A stretch of DNA of 64,000 bases from Sphingopyxis fribergensis (GTDB lineage Bacteria > Pseudomonadota > Alphaproteobacteria > Sphingomonadales > Sphingomonadaceae). The DNA lies in NCBI RefSeq assembly GCF_000803645.1, contig NZ_CP009122.1, forward strand, positions 2,332,501 to 2,396,500, given 5' to 3'. The notes under the pieces were generated by a model. That model had not been told where the DNA came from. It made no database searches and worked only from the letters and a program-made list of their open reading frames with translations. Shown piece after piece: positions 30,101 through 37,658 of the stretch. The first letter of the stretch is position 1, and each line of letters opens with the position of its first letter. A program made the translations under genes and the position numbers.

Positions 30101-33100
30101 GAAATGACGCCGCCCTCGATCCGCGTGCCGCCGGTGTAGCTGTTGGACCCCGTCAGTACGAGCGTGCCGGCATCGGTCTTTACCAGCTGGGACGCACCGG
30201 TGAGATCGGCGCTGATCGTCGCGGTGAAGCCTGCACCCGCCGCGGTGCCGTCGCCGACGCGAATGATCGATTCGGGGCCGACCAGCGTCAGCGGCGCGCC
30301 ATCGATCAGATAACCGTCGGTCGCGAACTGCATTCCCGTCGCCGTGACCGCGCCGCCGCTGTTGTCGACCGTGACGGTGCCCGGCATGCCCGCGAAGATG
30401 GCGAAGGTGCCATCGGCATAGGCCGCGTTGACCGCGCCGTCGGCGCCGGTCCAGTTGTTGTCGGCGCCGCCGAGATGCCAGCTGCCATCGCCGCCGTTGA
30501 CCATATCGTCGAATTTGGGTCCGGCGCCGCCGTCCCAGAAGCTGAGTGCAAGGCCCTCGCTGTTGATCAGGTTGACCTGTCCCGCGACCGAGGTCTGGAC
30601 CGTGACATTGCTCCCGGCCGGCATCGATCCCAGCGCGAGCCCATTGTCGGTGAGCGTCCCGTTATAGTTGAAGACGCGGTAGATGCCGCCGCCGAAATAA
30701 CCGCCACTCGACCCCGTGACGTTGATTGTCCCATCAAGTGTCAGATTGCCGCCGACGTTGACCAGATCGTTAAGCGCGCCGCCCGCGACGCCGGCTTCGC
30801 CGAATTCGAAGTTCAGGATCGAACCGCCCGCGAGCGTCAGGTCGCCATCGATATTGAGCGTGCCGGGGCTGTTGCCGGGTGCGAGGATGCCGCCGTCAAG
30901 CACATTGACGCTGCCGCCGATCGTCCCGCTGCCCGCAAGCGTTGCGCCCGACGCCACCGTTACAAGGCCCGTCGCCGCGGATTGGTCGCCATTGATGCGC
31001 AGCGTGCCCGCGTTGACATTGGTCGCGCCAGCATAGCTGTTGTTGCCGCTCAGCGTCAAAATGCCCGTGCCGGACTTGGTGAGGCCGCCCGCGCCCGAAA
31101 TCAGGCCGCTCAGCGCGAAGGTCGTACCGGCATCGGTCAGGATGGTGCCCGCGCCGGTCAGGCTGGTGCTGCGCGCGCTCGAAAAGGATGCGGTCGTCCG
31201 CAGCGTGCCGCCGGAGAAAATGAGACCGCCCGCCGCGTCGCCGAGGTTCGCGTCGGCCGACACCTGCAAATTACCCCCCAGGATCGACGTCCCGCCGGCA
31301 TAGCTGTTGACGCCCGAAAGCACCGTCGTGCCACCACCGATCTGCCGCACGGCGCCGCTGCCCGATATGATTCCGCCGAAGTTGACGAGGTCGGAACGGT
31401 TGAACACCAGCACGCCATTGTTGACGACGTCGCCGACGATGCTGCCCGTCGCCCCGCCATTGCCGAGCTGAAGCGTGCCCGCCTCGATCGTCGTGCCGCC
31501 GGTGTAGATATTGGTGCCGGTGAGGACAGTCGTCCCCGTCCCCGCCTGTCGCAGCGAGCCGGTGCCGACGATCTGGCCGCCATAGGACAATAGGTCGCCG
31601 CGGTTGAAACCGAGCGTGCCGAAATTGTTGACGAGGGCACTCGCGATCGAACCCGTCGTGCCGCCACCCCCGACGAACAACGTGCCGCCGTTGATATTGG
31701 TCGATCCGGTATAGCTGTGGTTGCCGGTCAGCACCCACGTGCCGCTGTCGTTCTTCGCGAGCGTGGTGACGCCTGTCCCCGCGTTGCCGATCGCGCCCGC
31801 GAGCGTGTTGTTGCCCGTGTTGGTGCCCCCAAGCGCGATCGTGCGCGCCTGATTGTTGCCCGCCAGCGTCACCGGTCCCGTGTCGGTAAAGACGATCGCG
31901 CCCGTCCCCGACGATTCGATGAAGGTCACGCCCTGCGACAGGGTGAAGAGGCGGTTGGTCGTGTCGCCGCTGCCGGTGTAGCGCAGCGTCGAGCCATTGC
32001 CGATGACGAGGTTCGAAGCGGCGGCCGTCGAGGCGCCGATACTGCTTGCGACACCGCCGTCGGAGAGCTTGTCGACCGCGAGCACGCCGCCGTTGATTGT
32101 CGTCACGCCGGTGTAGGTGCTGCCCGAATTGGTCAGCACCCAAGTGCCCGCGTCATTCTTGGCAAGGCGGGTGACGCCGGTGCCGTTGTTCGTGATCTGT
32201 GCACCGAAAAGATTGTTGCCCGTGTTGGTTCCGCCGAGCGTCAGCGTCTGAGCGGTGTTCGCGCTCGCAAAGGTCAACGGTCCCGCGTGCGTGAAGGCGA
32301 TCGCGCCGGTGCCCGATGCATCGAGCTTGCTGGTCGCCGAGGCGCCGAGCGTGAACTGGCGGTTCGTGCTGCCGCCTGTGCCGATATATTGCAGCGTTCC
32401 CCCGCTCAGTACGAGGTTGCTCGCCGCCGACGAGGACGAACCGATCGAACTGTTCGCACCGCCGTCTTCGAGACAGGTAACCGCGAGCGTCCCCTGATTG
32501 ATGACGGTGGTCCCGGTATAGCTGCTGGAACAGCCGGAGAGCTGCTGGATGCTGCCGCCATTCTTTATCAAACCACCGGCACCGCTGATCGCTCCGCCGA
32601 AATTGGCTGCGACAAGGCTGCCGCCGAGATTGATCGTGAGCGTCGCTCCGCCAAGAGCGATATTGCCGCCCAGCGTGCCGCCGCCCGCGAGGGCGGCAAC
32701 GCTGTTGCTGTATCCGTCGAGGTTGAACAGGACGCCCGCGGTATTGTCGAGCGACAGCCAGCCGCTGCCGAGCGCCGTTGTCGAGCCGGCGCGTAGCGTA
32801 CCATTTACAACGCGCACATTGCCGGTCGAATTATTCACGCCGGACAGGAGCAGCGTTCCGGCACCGTCCTTGAAGAATAATCCGCCGCCGGTAACCGCGC
32901 CGGAAAATTCCAGCGTTGTCCCCGCATCGACGACATTGAGGACGCCATTTCCGAGGAGCGTAAAGCCGCGGTCGGTCGAGGCGCTGGCGCCGGTATAGGC
33001 GAGCGTCCCGCCCGCAAAGGCGAGGTTCGATGCGGAAGCCGACGATGCGCCGATCGCGCTCGCTTGCCCGCCGTTCGCGATGCAGTCTATTGCGAGCCCG

Positions 33101-36100
33101 CCGCTGATCGTCGTGACGCCGGTATAGTCGTTATCGCAGCCGCTGATCGTCTGTGTATAGCTGCCTGCACCGCGGGTGAAGCCTCCGGTGCCGGTGATCC
33201 GCCCCGTAAAGACTCCTGGGCCGCCAGCGGTGGTCAGCGTTCGGCCGCCAAGGTCGACGAGGCCGCCGCCGATGATCGCTGCGACATTGATATCATAACC
33301 GCCGAGATCGAGCGTCGCGCCCGTGTTGACGGTCATATAGCGCCCGCCCGGGCCAAAGGCGCGCGCCGACCCTGCACGCAATGTCCCCGCGGTAACTAAG
33401 GTTTCGCCAGCATAGCTGTTCGTACCGCTGAGAACGAGTGTACCGGCCCCGTCTTTGACGAAGTGCCCGGCTCCCGTCGCCACGCCGCTGATCGTCAGCG
33501 TCGTTCCCGCCTGCGCGACGTCGATCCGGCCATTTCCGCCCGCCAGCGTGAAGCCGCGGTCGGTCGCGACGTTACCGCCGGTATAGCGCAGCCGGCCGTC
33601 GGTGGTGAGTATGATGTTCGCAGCGTCATTGCTTGCAGCCCCGAGACCGCTCGCGGTGCCCCCGTCGGCCAGGGTGTTCACGGCGAGCGTGCCGCCAGCG
33701 ACTGTCGTTACGCCGACATAATCATTTGCGGCGTTGGCGAGCGTCAGCGTACCTGCACCTACCTTGGTAAAGCTGGCATCGTCGGCGCTCGTCACGAGGC
33801 CGGAGAAGGTCAGGTCGGTTCCCGCCTGCGTCACGTCGATCGTACGCGAGATCCCGCCATTGACCAGCGTGAAACCGCGATCGCTGCTGGCGGTGCCGCC
33901 CGTATATTGCAGCGTCCCGCCCTCGATCACGAGGTTGCCCGATGCCGCCGACGACGAACCGATGCTCGACGCAACGCCGCCGTTCGCGATGCTCGAGACC
34001 TGCAGGATGCCGTCGGTCAGCGTCGTCGTGCCGGTGTAGCTGTTCGTTCCCGACAGCGCGACGCGGCCGGCTCCCCCCTTCGCGAAGGAGGTTACGCCGC
34101 CACCGTCGACGATCGCCGATGCGATCGTGAAAATGCCGCCGCCATTATGCTGGATGCCGAGCGCCCCGCCCGCGACACCGCTGGTGAGCTGACCGCCGGT
34201 GATCGTCTGGTTCGCCGTGCCGACACTGGGCGCGATAATGACCGTGCCGTCCACGCCCAGCGTATTGCCCGCACCAACGGTGACCGTCGATCCCGCGGCA
34301 GCTGAATATCGCAGACCCGCAAGGTAAACATTGCCCCCGACCGTTCCCAAATAGGGCGAGTTAGCTGCCCCGGCACTGTCGCTGATGATTTCGCCGGTCG
34401 CCCAAGTGCCGGCATTATCCTTGTCCGTGTAATCGACCGCGTCGAACGCGACGACATTGCCGCCAACGACCTTGGCATAATCGGATCCGTTGACGGTCGC
34501 CCAACCGCCCAGCACCCCATCAAGATTCGACGTCGTGATCGCACCCGCGCCGGGAAGCACGAAATTGACCAGCCCGCCCGTCCGATTGATCGCGCCGAGA
34601 TTGAGGTTCACCGCGCCGCCCGCGCCGCTGATACCGCGCAGCGTGTTGCTGCCTGCACTGACGGTCAGACCGTTGAACGTCTGGCTGTTGACCTCGCCCG
34701 CCGCGCCAAACACGTCGAGTGCGCCGCCCGACAACACCAGATGCGATGCCGACGACAGGATGTTCGATACAGGGCCCGCCGCACCTGCGAAGTCGAGCGC
34801 AAGCCTGCCCCCAGCGACCGTCGTCGTCCCGACATAGCTGTTCGCGCCGGTCAGTGTGAGCGTGCCGGCGCCCGCCTTTATAAGCGCGCCGCTGCCCGCG
34901 ATCTCGCCTCCGAAGCTCTGCGCCGTCGCGGCATTGACCGTCAGCGTTGCACCGCTGAGCGCGACCGTACCGCCATTGCCGGTAAGAGAGGGCGCGACGA
35001 GATCGAAACCGCCGAGGTCGAGCATCCCGCCGTTCACGACAAAGCCCGTCGCGTTGCCGAATGCGCCGGCAATTTCAGCACGTAGCGTACCATTATTTAC
35101 CGTTACGGTACCGCGCTGGGCATTCGCCCCGCGCAGAACCCAGGTTCCCGCACTATCCGCGACGATATTGCCGTTACCCGACATGACGCCCTCGAAGATA
35201 TTGGTTCCGGCATAGCTGCCGCCGAAAGTCAGCGTATCGGGATTCGGAGTCCCGGCGTTGAACGCGATCGCGCCCGAAAGCGTGAGCGCGCCCGTGCCGT
35301 CGTTGCGGATCGCATTGGTCGCGCCATTGACCAGCCACTCGCGGTTGCTCGCGTCACCCGTGCCGATATAGCTGAGCGTTCCGTTGCTGAGCGCGATCGT
35401 CGTCCCCGCGCCGAGCGAACTCGCAGCCCCGATGTCGGCAAGCTTTCCGACACGGATTTCGCCGGCGAGCGCCGCCTGTTCGGTAAAAATATTTGCGTTA
35501 CCGAGCAGAACGTGGCGGCCAGCCGCGGCATTGAAACCGAACGCGCCGCCGCTCAACACGCCGAGCAAGCGGATGTCCGCCGTGTCAGCGTAAAATGTCC
35601 CGGCGGTCGAAATATCGACGTCACCGGTGATTTCGAGTGTACCCGTGCCTTGATTGCGGATCAGGGCGGCATTGCCGTTGATATCCCAATTGCGGTTCGA
35701 ACTGTCGCCATCGCCAATGTAGAAGATGGTGTCGCTATACTGGCTCTGCTGGTTGAAGACGATCGTACCGTCGGCCACCGTCACCGGCGCGCCGAGCGAA
35801 CTCGCCTCGCCAAGGTTGCCGATCGACGTGAATCGCGCCGAGCAGGTTCCGTTGCAGCCTTGGAAGACGGTGCGACCAGTATAGTCGCTAAGGTTGTTGC
35901 TCATCGTGATGCCGCTCGCCGCAAGCTGCACCGACCCGTTGCCTCTTATTTGGGCAGCGCCTGCCCCGGTTCCTTCGAGGATCAGATTGCCACCGTTGCC
36001 GATCGTGACCGTTCGCGAGGTGCCCGCACCGCCGATCGACAACCGGACGTTCGAGGCAGCCGCCGTGAATATGTTATTCCCCGCCGCCCCGAGCGCGCTA

Positions 36101-36651
36101 TCGGCGGTCGCATAAAGGCTGCCCGCGTTGATGTTGATATCCCCGGCGAAGCTGTTCGCGCCGCTCAGCACCAGCGCGCCGCCGCCCGCCTTGATCAGCC
36201 CGTTGGACCCCGCCAGAACCGAATTGATCGTGGTTGTTCCGGTCCCCGTCGTAATCGTCGAATTGGCCGCGCCCAATGTAATGGTGCCGCCGTTCAGGAC
36301 ATAACCCGCCGAACTGAAAGTGATATTGCCGACCGTTACCGGCGCGCCCACCGTCACCGTTCCCGCGGTTCCGCCAAAGATTGCATTGTCGAGATCGTCA
36401 TTGTTCCACGGCTCGACAAAGGGACCGCTCACCCCGTCGCCATTGGGGCTCCAGTTGAGGTTGGCAAGGTTCCATGTGCCGGGGCCGCCAGATCCGACCG
36501 CGGTGCCGTTGGCATCCCAATATCGATCCTCAGCACGCGCGGACAGCGGGGCGCACGCCAGCACGGCCGCGAGCGAGGCTCCGCACAACAGGCGGCGCGA
36601 CAACGGCTGGACCTTGCGGATGGAGGGCGCAGGTTGGCTGTCGATTGTCAT
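21127..36651 (-). CDS. Giant autotransporter, 5174 aa (type Va)
   Basis: An N-terminal signal (RRLLCGASLAAVLACAPLSARA, ~18-40) is followed by a passenger of nearly 4900 residues. The passenger is made of autotransporter-associated beta-strand repeats (GAGTLTLTGANSYAGATxVNAGTL style). Inside it are five copies of a large unit (each with LNDLVNVGG, YRVFNYGG, FWDGAAGPK, MQFATDGY) and a block of GTGTLNI..GG/VGxxGTG repeats at ~26850-27780. A pertactin-like stretch (VIAGAYGYRLYKNG) and a C-terminal beta-barrel of ~280 residues ending FRVRF complete it. ATG 36651 has AAGGA 8 nt upstream, which decides against the start at 36669. The barrel inserts in the outer membrane and the passenger is displayed as a beta-helix, usually for adhesion. 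A promoter-like sequence lies at 37000-37028. Confidence 0.92.
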   Translation of the reverse strand: MTIDSQPAPSIRKVQPLSRRLLCGASLAAVLACAPLSARAEDRYWDANGTAVGSGGPGTWNLANLNWSPNGDGVSGPFVEPWNNDDLDNAIFGGTAGTVTVGAPVTVGNITFSSAGYVLNGGTITLGAANSTITTGTGTTTINSVLAGSNGLIKAGGGALVLSGANSFAGDININAGSLYATADSALGAAGNNIFTAAASNVRLSIGGAGTSRTVTIGNGGNLILEGTGAGAAQIRGNGSVQLAASGITMSNNLSDYTGRTVFQGCNGTCSARFTSIGNLGEASSLGAPVTVADGTIVFNQQSQYSDTIFYIGDGDSSNRNWDINGNAALIRNQGTGTLEITGDVDISTAGTFYADTADIRLLGVLSGGAFGFNAAAGRHVLLGNANIFTEQAALAGEIRVGKLADIGAASSLGAGTTIALSNGTLSYIGTGDASNREWLVNGATNAIRNDGTGALTLSGAIAFNAGTPNPDTLTFGGSYAGTNIFEGVMSGNGNIVADSAGTWVLRGANAQRGTVTVNNGTLRAEIAGAFGNATGFVVNGGMLDLGGFDLVAPSLTGNGGTVALSGATLTVNAATAQSFGGEIAGSGALIKAGAGTLTLTGANSYVGTTTVAGGRLALDFAGAAGPVSNILSSASHLVLSGGALDVFGAAGEVNSQTFNGLTVSAGSNTLRGISGAGGAVNLNLGAINRTGGLVNFVLPGAGAITTSNLDGVLGGWATVNGSDYAKVVGGNVVAFDAVDYTDKDNAGTWATGEIISDSAGAANSPYLGTVGGNVYLAGLRYSAAAGSTVTVGAGNTLGVDGTVIIAPSVGTANQTITGGQLTSGVAGGALGIQHNGGGIFTIASAIVDGGGVTSFAKGGAGRVALSGTNSYTGTTTLTDGILQVSSIANGGVASSIGSSSAASGNLVIEGGTLQYTGGTASSDRGFTLVNGGISRTIDVTQAGTDLTFSGLVTSADDASFTKVGAGTLTLANAANDYVGVTTVAGGTLAVNTLADGGTASGLGAASNDAANIILTTDGRLRYTGGNVATDRGFTLAGGNGRIDVAQAGTTLTISGVATGAGHFVKDGAGTLVLSGTNSYAGETLVTAGTLRAGSARAFGPGGRYMTVNTGATLDLGGYDINVAAIIGGGLVDLGGRTLTTAGGPGVFTGRITGTGGFTRGAGSYTQTISGCDNDYTGVTTISGGLAIDCIANGGQASAIGASSASASNLAFAGGTLAYTGASASTDRGFTLLGNGVLNVVDAGTTLEFSGAVTGGGLFFKDGAGTLLLSGVNNSTGNVRVVNGTLRAGSTTALGSGWLSLDNTAGVLFNLDGYSNSVAALAGGGTLGGNIALGGATLTINLGGSLVAANFGGAISGAGGLIKNGGSIQQLSGCSSSYTGTTVINQGTLAVTCLEDGGANSSIGSSSSAASNLVLSGGTLQYIGTGGSTNRQFTLGASATSKLDASGTGAIAFTHAGPLTFASANTAQTLTLGGTNTGNNLFGAQITNNGTGVTRLAKNDAGTWVLTNSGSTYTGVTTINGGVLAVDKLSDGGVASSIGASTAAASNLVIGNGSTLRYTGSGDTTNRLFTLSQGVTFIESSGTGAIVFTDTGPVTLAGNNQARTIALGGTNTGNNTLAGAIGNAGTGVTTLAKNDSGTWVLTGNHSYTGSTNINGGTLFVGGGGTTGSIASALVNNFGTLGFNRGDLLSYGGQIVGTGSLRQAGTGTTVLTGTNIYTGGTTIEAGTLQLGNGGATGSIVGDVVNNGVLVFNRSDLVNFGGIISGSGAVRQIGGGTTVLSGVNSYAGGTSILGGNLQVSADANLGDAAGGLIFSGGTLRTTASFSSARSTSLTGAGTILTDAGTTFALSGLISGAGGLTKSGTGILTLSGNNSYAGATNVNAGTLRINGDQSAATGLVTVASGATLAGSGTIGGSVNVLDGGILAPGNSPGTLNIDGDLTLAGGSILNFEFGEAGVAGGALNDLVNVGGNLTLDGTINVTGSSGGYFGGGIYRVFNYNGTLTDNGLALGSMPAGSNVTVQTSVAGQVNLINSEGLALSFWDGGAGPKFDDMVNGGDGSWHLGGADNNWTGADGAVNAAYADGTFAIFAGMPGTVTVDNSGGAVTATGMQFATDGYLIDGAPLTLVGPESIIRVGDGTAAGAGFTATISADLTGASQLVKTDAGTLVLTGSNSYTGGTRIEGGVISVENDSFLGDAGSAITLDGGTLRMTGANSVNAHAYILGANGGAIDIANAATSNGVLNAMTGSGGFTKLGDGSLALAGENSYTGGTRIEAGALQIGGLDGTTGSIVGDVVNNARLTFNRSNAYTYAGSITGTGTLWVTSTGVTTLTGDSNYGGGTLINGSGGELRIVGGARVTSGGSTSLGRSTLSIDGANSVFSTTAIGSANLAGTGSVIMNVTNGGTLRVTAGDVAVRAVSPVSTQINITGANSLADVSGGIRGSTVFNGPFSLMIGAGGTLRTGGDSQIGTATSNTIPLAVAITGADSNWTSAGALLMTAGSFAVDQGGVASFASATLGAAPGTANLTVSGTGSSFATTGDLIIGSGTGTAVLTVADNGRAIAGSGLQIAAQAGSTGTVNIGGVEGGAAAAAGFIDGNIIFGLGAGALNFNHTGPDYLFANSMSGAGSINHAAGSTRLTGDSSAFTGTTSVAGGTLLVDGILGGGASSVSVATGGTLGGTGTLGGNVDILDGNLNPGDVGGIPGRLTIAGNLTLAAAATLNVDFGQANVVGGAFNDLIEVGGDLTLDGALNVSVPPGGSFDPGVYRVINYGGTLTDNGLTVNAGYFVQTSVANQVNLVNTTGLTMRFWDGVNGGKNDGTITGGDGLWQAAGGNDNWTEFDGSANAPFTDAAFAVFSGVGGAVTVDGSLGAVTASGMQFASDGYVLAGDDIALVESEAIIRVGDGSIGGADYTATIASNLNGIGDVIKTDLGTLILTGDNNFVGETNVRGGELRLADGGTLTNAAGMIGREAGEQGIVTVTGTDGSGNASTWTNAGMLRVGRLGTGTLNILDGGIVTVADLAYIGDDVGSQGTVNVSGQDANGNASTWTGASDIVVGEFGTGTLNITAGAQVSNQSGWIGSNAGSQGIVNVSGVGGNGAASTWTNNGDVLVGYDGNGTLNITDGGKVVSVGGQIGASTDGVGQVLVTGAGSLWENSGRINVGLSGAGTLRIENGATVTSNDGIVGASGNGNAIISGAGTSWVNTQQLNVGSFGTGSLRIENGASVTSNQGYIGANSTGSVVVTGAGSRWLVTDFSMTVGNDGTGSLLVDNGGLVRADGGVALGVAAGSSGSVTIAGTTGSRGVVETSQIGGGLGTVNFSLDGGVLRATQDEGEFFVDFGANDITLGTNGGIIDTNGHNIGMAPRFAGAGGLTKDGLGTLTLTGANSYAGATLVNAGTLLVSGDQSAATGLTTAFSGATLGGNGIIGGNVDVQNGATLAPGESAGTLTINGNLSLAGGSILAYEFGQANVAGGALNDLVNVGGDLVLDGTIDVSVSTGGTFGPGIYRVFNYGGALTDNGLALGAIPGGGAGVSVQTAIAGQVNLVNTQGLALSFWDGAAGPKHDGVLNGGNGVWRIAGGANNWTDANGTINADYAQDSFAVFAAAPGTVTIDNSGGAVLASGMQFASDGYVVTGDTLTLTGTQALVQVGDSSAAGAGYTATIGADLTGTAMLVKTDAGALNLSGTNSYAGGTAINGGTIRISSDANLGDAAGGLSFGGGTLHTTAAMVSNRAVDLAGDATFLTDAGLTLAGVVSGAGSLTKDGAGTLVLRANNVYTGDTAIHAGRLEIGGGAASGAIAGDVVNDGVLAFNRSDDTTFAGLISGGGSLEQMGSGRTILTGDHLFTGGTTISAGTLQLGDGGISGSISGNIVNNGLLVFSRADTHSFGGVISGGGAVDQNGSGTTILTGSNSYTGTTSVSAGTLLVNGDQSAATGATNVGAGATLGGSGIIGGNVFVNSGATLAPGANAPGTLTINGNLALAAGATLGFEFGRANDVGGPLNDVVNVGGDIVLDGTLDVAVPVGGAFDIGLYRIINYAGALTDNGLALGTMPAGANAQVQTSIAGEVNLINKGSATLNFWDGAAGPKFDNAVNGGDGVWQNSLGNDNWADVTGAVNAGYDDGAFAIFSGEAGTVTIDNSLGTVGASGMQFATGGYRITGDALTLDGAQAVIRVGDGTAAGAAYVATIDAELTGAAGLVKTDAGTLVLAGSNSYTGGTSINGGTLQIGADANLGGGTIRFDGGTLRTTASFSLARGVDLIGTGGFRTDAGTTLTLAGALSGVGSFTKSGDGMLVLGGGGTYGGATVAAGTMFVNGNYAAAAGTTNVLAGATLGGIGTIGGNVALANGATLAPGAGSAGTLTIGGNLSLSATTQLDFEFGAAGIVGGALNDLVNVGGNLVLDGVINVGVPTGGAFDVGVYRMFNYGGTLTNNGVTLGTLPTGANAVVQTSIAGQVNLVNSAGLTLNFWDGAAGPKNNGVVNGGSGVWQASPGNDNWTGENGAVNAGYTDGAFAIFGGTGGTVTVDNGLGAVSAAGMQFAANNYVITGGGITLTDATATIRVGDGSSAGAGFTATINSSLSGAAQLVKSDAGTLVLGGTNSYTGGTQIVGGTIRISNDANLGATSGAVTLDGGTLETSANLTSARDIVVASGGTIAAAADTVFTYHGLLSGAGVLAKNGAGTLLVTGNNSGFGGSTTVAGGTLSVQGSLGGAVSVGSAGRLDGAGRVGSIVNAGIVAPGSGIGSLTVTGDYAGNGGVLEIEAALGGDTSATDRLIVSGATSGNTRVAVINRGGLGAQTVDGIKIVDVAGASNGNFALDGDYLFGGQQAVIAGAYGYRLYKNGISTPQDGDWYLRSARLDEAGNPQGPLYQPGVPVYEAYVGALQSLNRLPTLQQRVGNRSWAASPVAGAGLWGRFESERQRPDALVSTSGADRKVDQWQAQLGLDATLSQRSDGAALIGGLTAHYGKADSAVTSIFGNGSIDTQGYGVGATMTWYGPQGFYVDGQAKLSWFDSDLESNILGSLAQGNKGDGQAFSLELGKQTSIGRNLSVTPQVQMSFAKVDFDRFADPADASVSAAKGESLKTRWGIAIDHQTSWKGPAGDVRRTRLYSVMNLSYEWLDGAVADVSATTIANRDHRLSGELGLGGSYSWGNDRFTLYTEISGDTAIADFGAGYNLKGSAGFRVRF
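23275..30540 (-). repeat. Five large internal repeats in the giant autotransporter
   Basis: Each unit carries the coding motif FWDG at 30529-30540, 28237-28248, 26002-26013, 24433-24444 and 23275-23286. Each motif sits in the same ~200-residue frame: LNDLVNVGG, then GxYRxxNYxG, QTSIAGQVNLVN, FWDG, MQFA.DGY, RVGDG. Starts are ~2290, 2235, 1570 and 1160 bp apart, so the filler between conserved cores shrinks toward the barrel. Confidence 0.75.
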
Positions 36652-36999
36652 GATTTTTCCTTCGGGCACGATTCGGGGTTCGTGAGCGGATCACGGGGGA
36701 GGATGTGTCTGATGATGAGGGACCGTTTGAGGCAGGACGAAACGAGGGCGATGTCGGGCGCAAAGAGGACAGAAAGAAACGCGTCATCCCCGATCATACG
36801 GCCCCCGGTGGCTGTGGCACGGCCCGCAAAACGAGCCTCGCCTTCCCATTGCTGTGCCAGCGCTCGCAAGACGAACGCCCGCACATCTCTTCCCACCACC
36901 GACCTTCCGCCGCCGAAGCGGGTCCTTGCGGAAGATCAGGCCAAGCGCATCCCCCGGCAAAAACGGAAGAGGGCACGGCCGCCGACTACAAAAGATTTA
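36652..36999. other. Long 5' leader region of the giant autotransporter; no gene supported
   Basis: About 350 bp lie between the autotransporter start and the nearest promoter-like sequence. Frames here have no recognisable product. If transcription starts near 36990 the mRNA has an unusually long untranslated leader of ~340 nt. Confidence 0.4.
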
Positions 37000-37028
37000 T
37001 TATCAGTTGGTTACTGGAAAGCAGCAAA
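37000..37028 (-). promoter_or_regulatory. Sigma70-like promoter for the giant autotransporter
   Basis: On the minus strand TTGCTG (37028-37023), a 17-bp spacer and GATAAT (37005-37000) form a good housekeeping promoter reading toward the autotransporter. It sits at the 3' edge of the transposase relic, so the insertion may have supplied it. Confidence 0.45.
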
Positions 37029-37560
37029 GGGAGGTATGTCGCGGTATCGATACGGGCAACTGATACCGAGTAACATCGACGCCGCGCAACGGGTGGAGAT
37101 GCGGCGCTGCTGTGTGCGAGCGGGCTGAGCATTCGCTCGATGCGGTTGCGATCCTTGTAGCGCCGATAATGGGGCTGTTCGAGCGCCTTGCGGTTCGCGC
37201 GCGGCGGGCTGATCGGCAAGATGCCCTGGATCCAACAGGCTTTCGCGGACGCGATCACCATCATAGCCCTTGTCGGCGAGCAGCGCCTTGGGCTTCGGCG
37301 GCGGCGTAATCCGATGCTTCGCCGCCGGTCAGGAGGAAGCCGAGAGGGCGTCCCCGATTGTCCGAGCGGGCGTGGACCTTGTCTGTAAAGTCGCCACGTG
37401 ATCGCCCAAAAGCGTTTGCAGCAGGCCATCCCAAGCCCGCTTGTTCGGCCCAGCGCCGGAACCGGACTTAGACCGAGTTCCCCTTGCCATAGCGTTCGTG
37501 CATGTCGCGCCAAGGGCAGCCAACCCCCAGCACATGGAGCATCCCGTTCGGGAATCGCTT
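37011..37560 (-). pseudogene. IS5-family (IS1031/IS427-like) transposase relic
   Basis: Pieces of an IS5-type DDE transposase can be read only by switching frames. The pieces are an N-terminal WAEQAGLGWP stretch, then GRSRGDFTDKVHARSDNRGRPLGFLLTGGEASDYAAAEA, and near the C-terminus RYKDRNRIERM (the Glu-bearing C-terminal signature region) and RRISTRCA. The middle that normally carries the first catalytic Asp is missing, and at least one frameshift follows the LLTGG region. The element is dead. It reads the same way as the flanking autotransporter genes and lies between them. No terminal repeats could be fixed by eye. Confidence 0.65.
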
Positions 37561-37591
37561 TTGTCAATTCGGCCTAGAGTAGGAAATCAAG

Positions 37592-37622
37592 GAGGCCGAA
37601 GCGACGAGCGTCGCCTCGGCCT
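37592..37622 (-). terminator. Stem-loop terminator after the 1957-aa autotransporter
   Basis: GAGGCCGAAGCGACG and CGTCGCCTCGGCCTC form 15-bp arms with one G-T pair and a tiny centre, ~37 bp past the stop at 37659. On the minus strand it is followed by TTGATTTCC, a weak T-tract. Confidence 0.5.
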
Positions 37623-37658
37623 CAAACTGCGTTAGTCGCTTCCGATTGGGTCGCAAAA

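Noticed and set aside
35512..37128. 538-codon plus-strand open frame crossing the autotransporter start and the IS relic
   Set aside because: Antisense to the signal peptide and passenger; no ribosome binding site, no family features.
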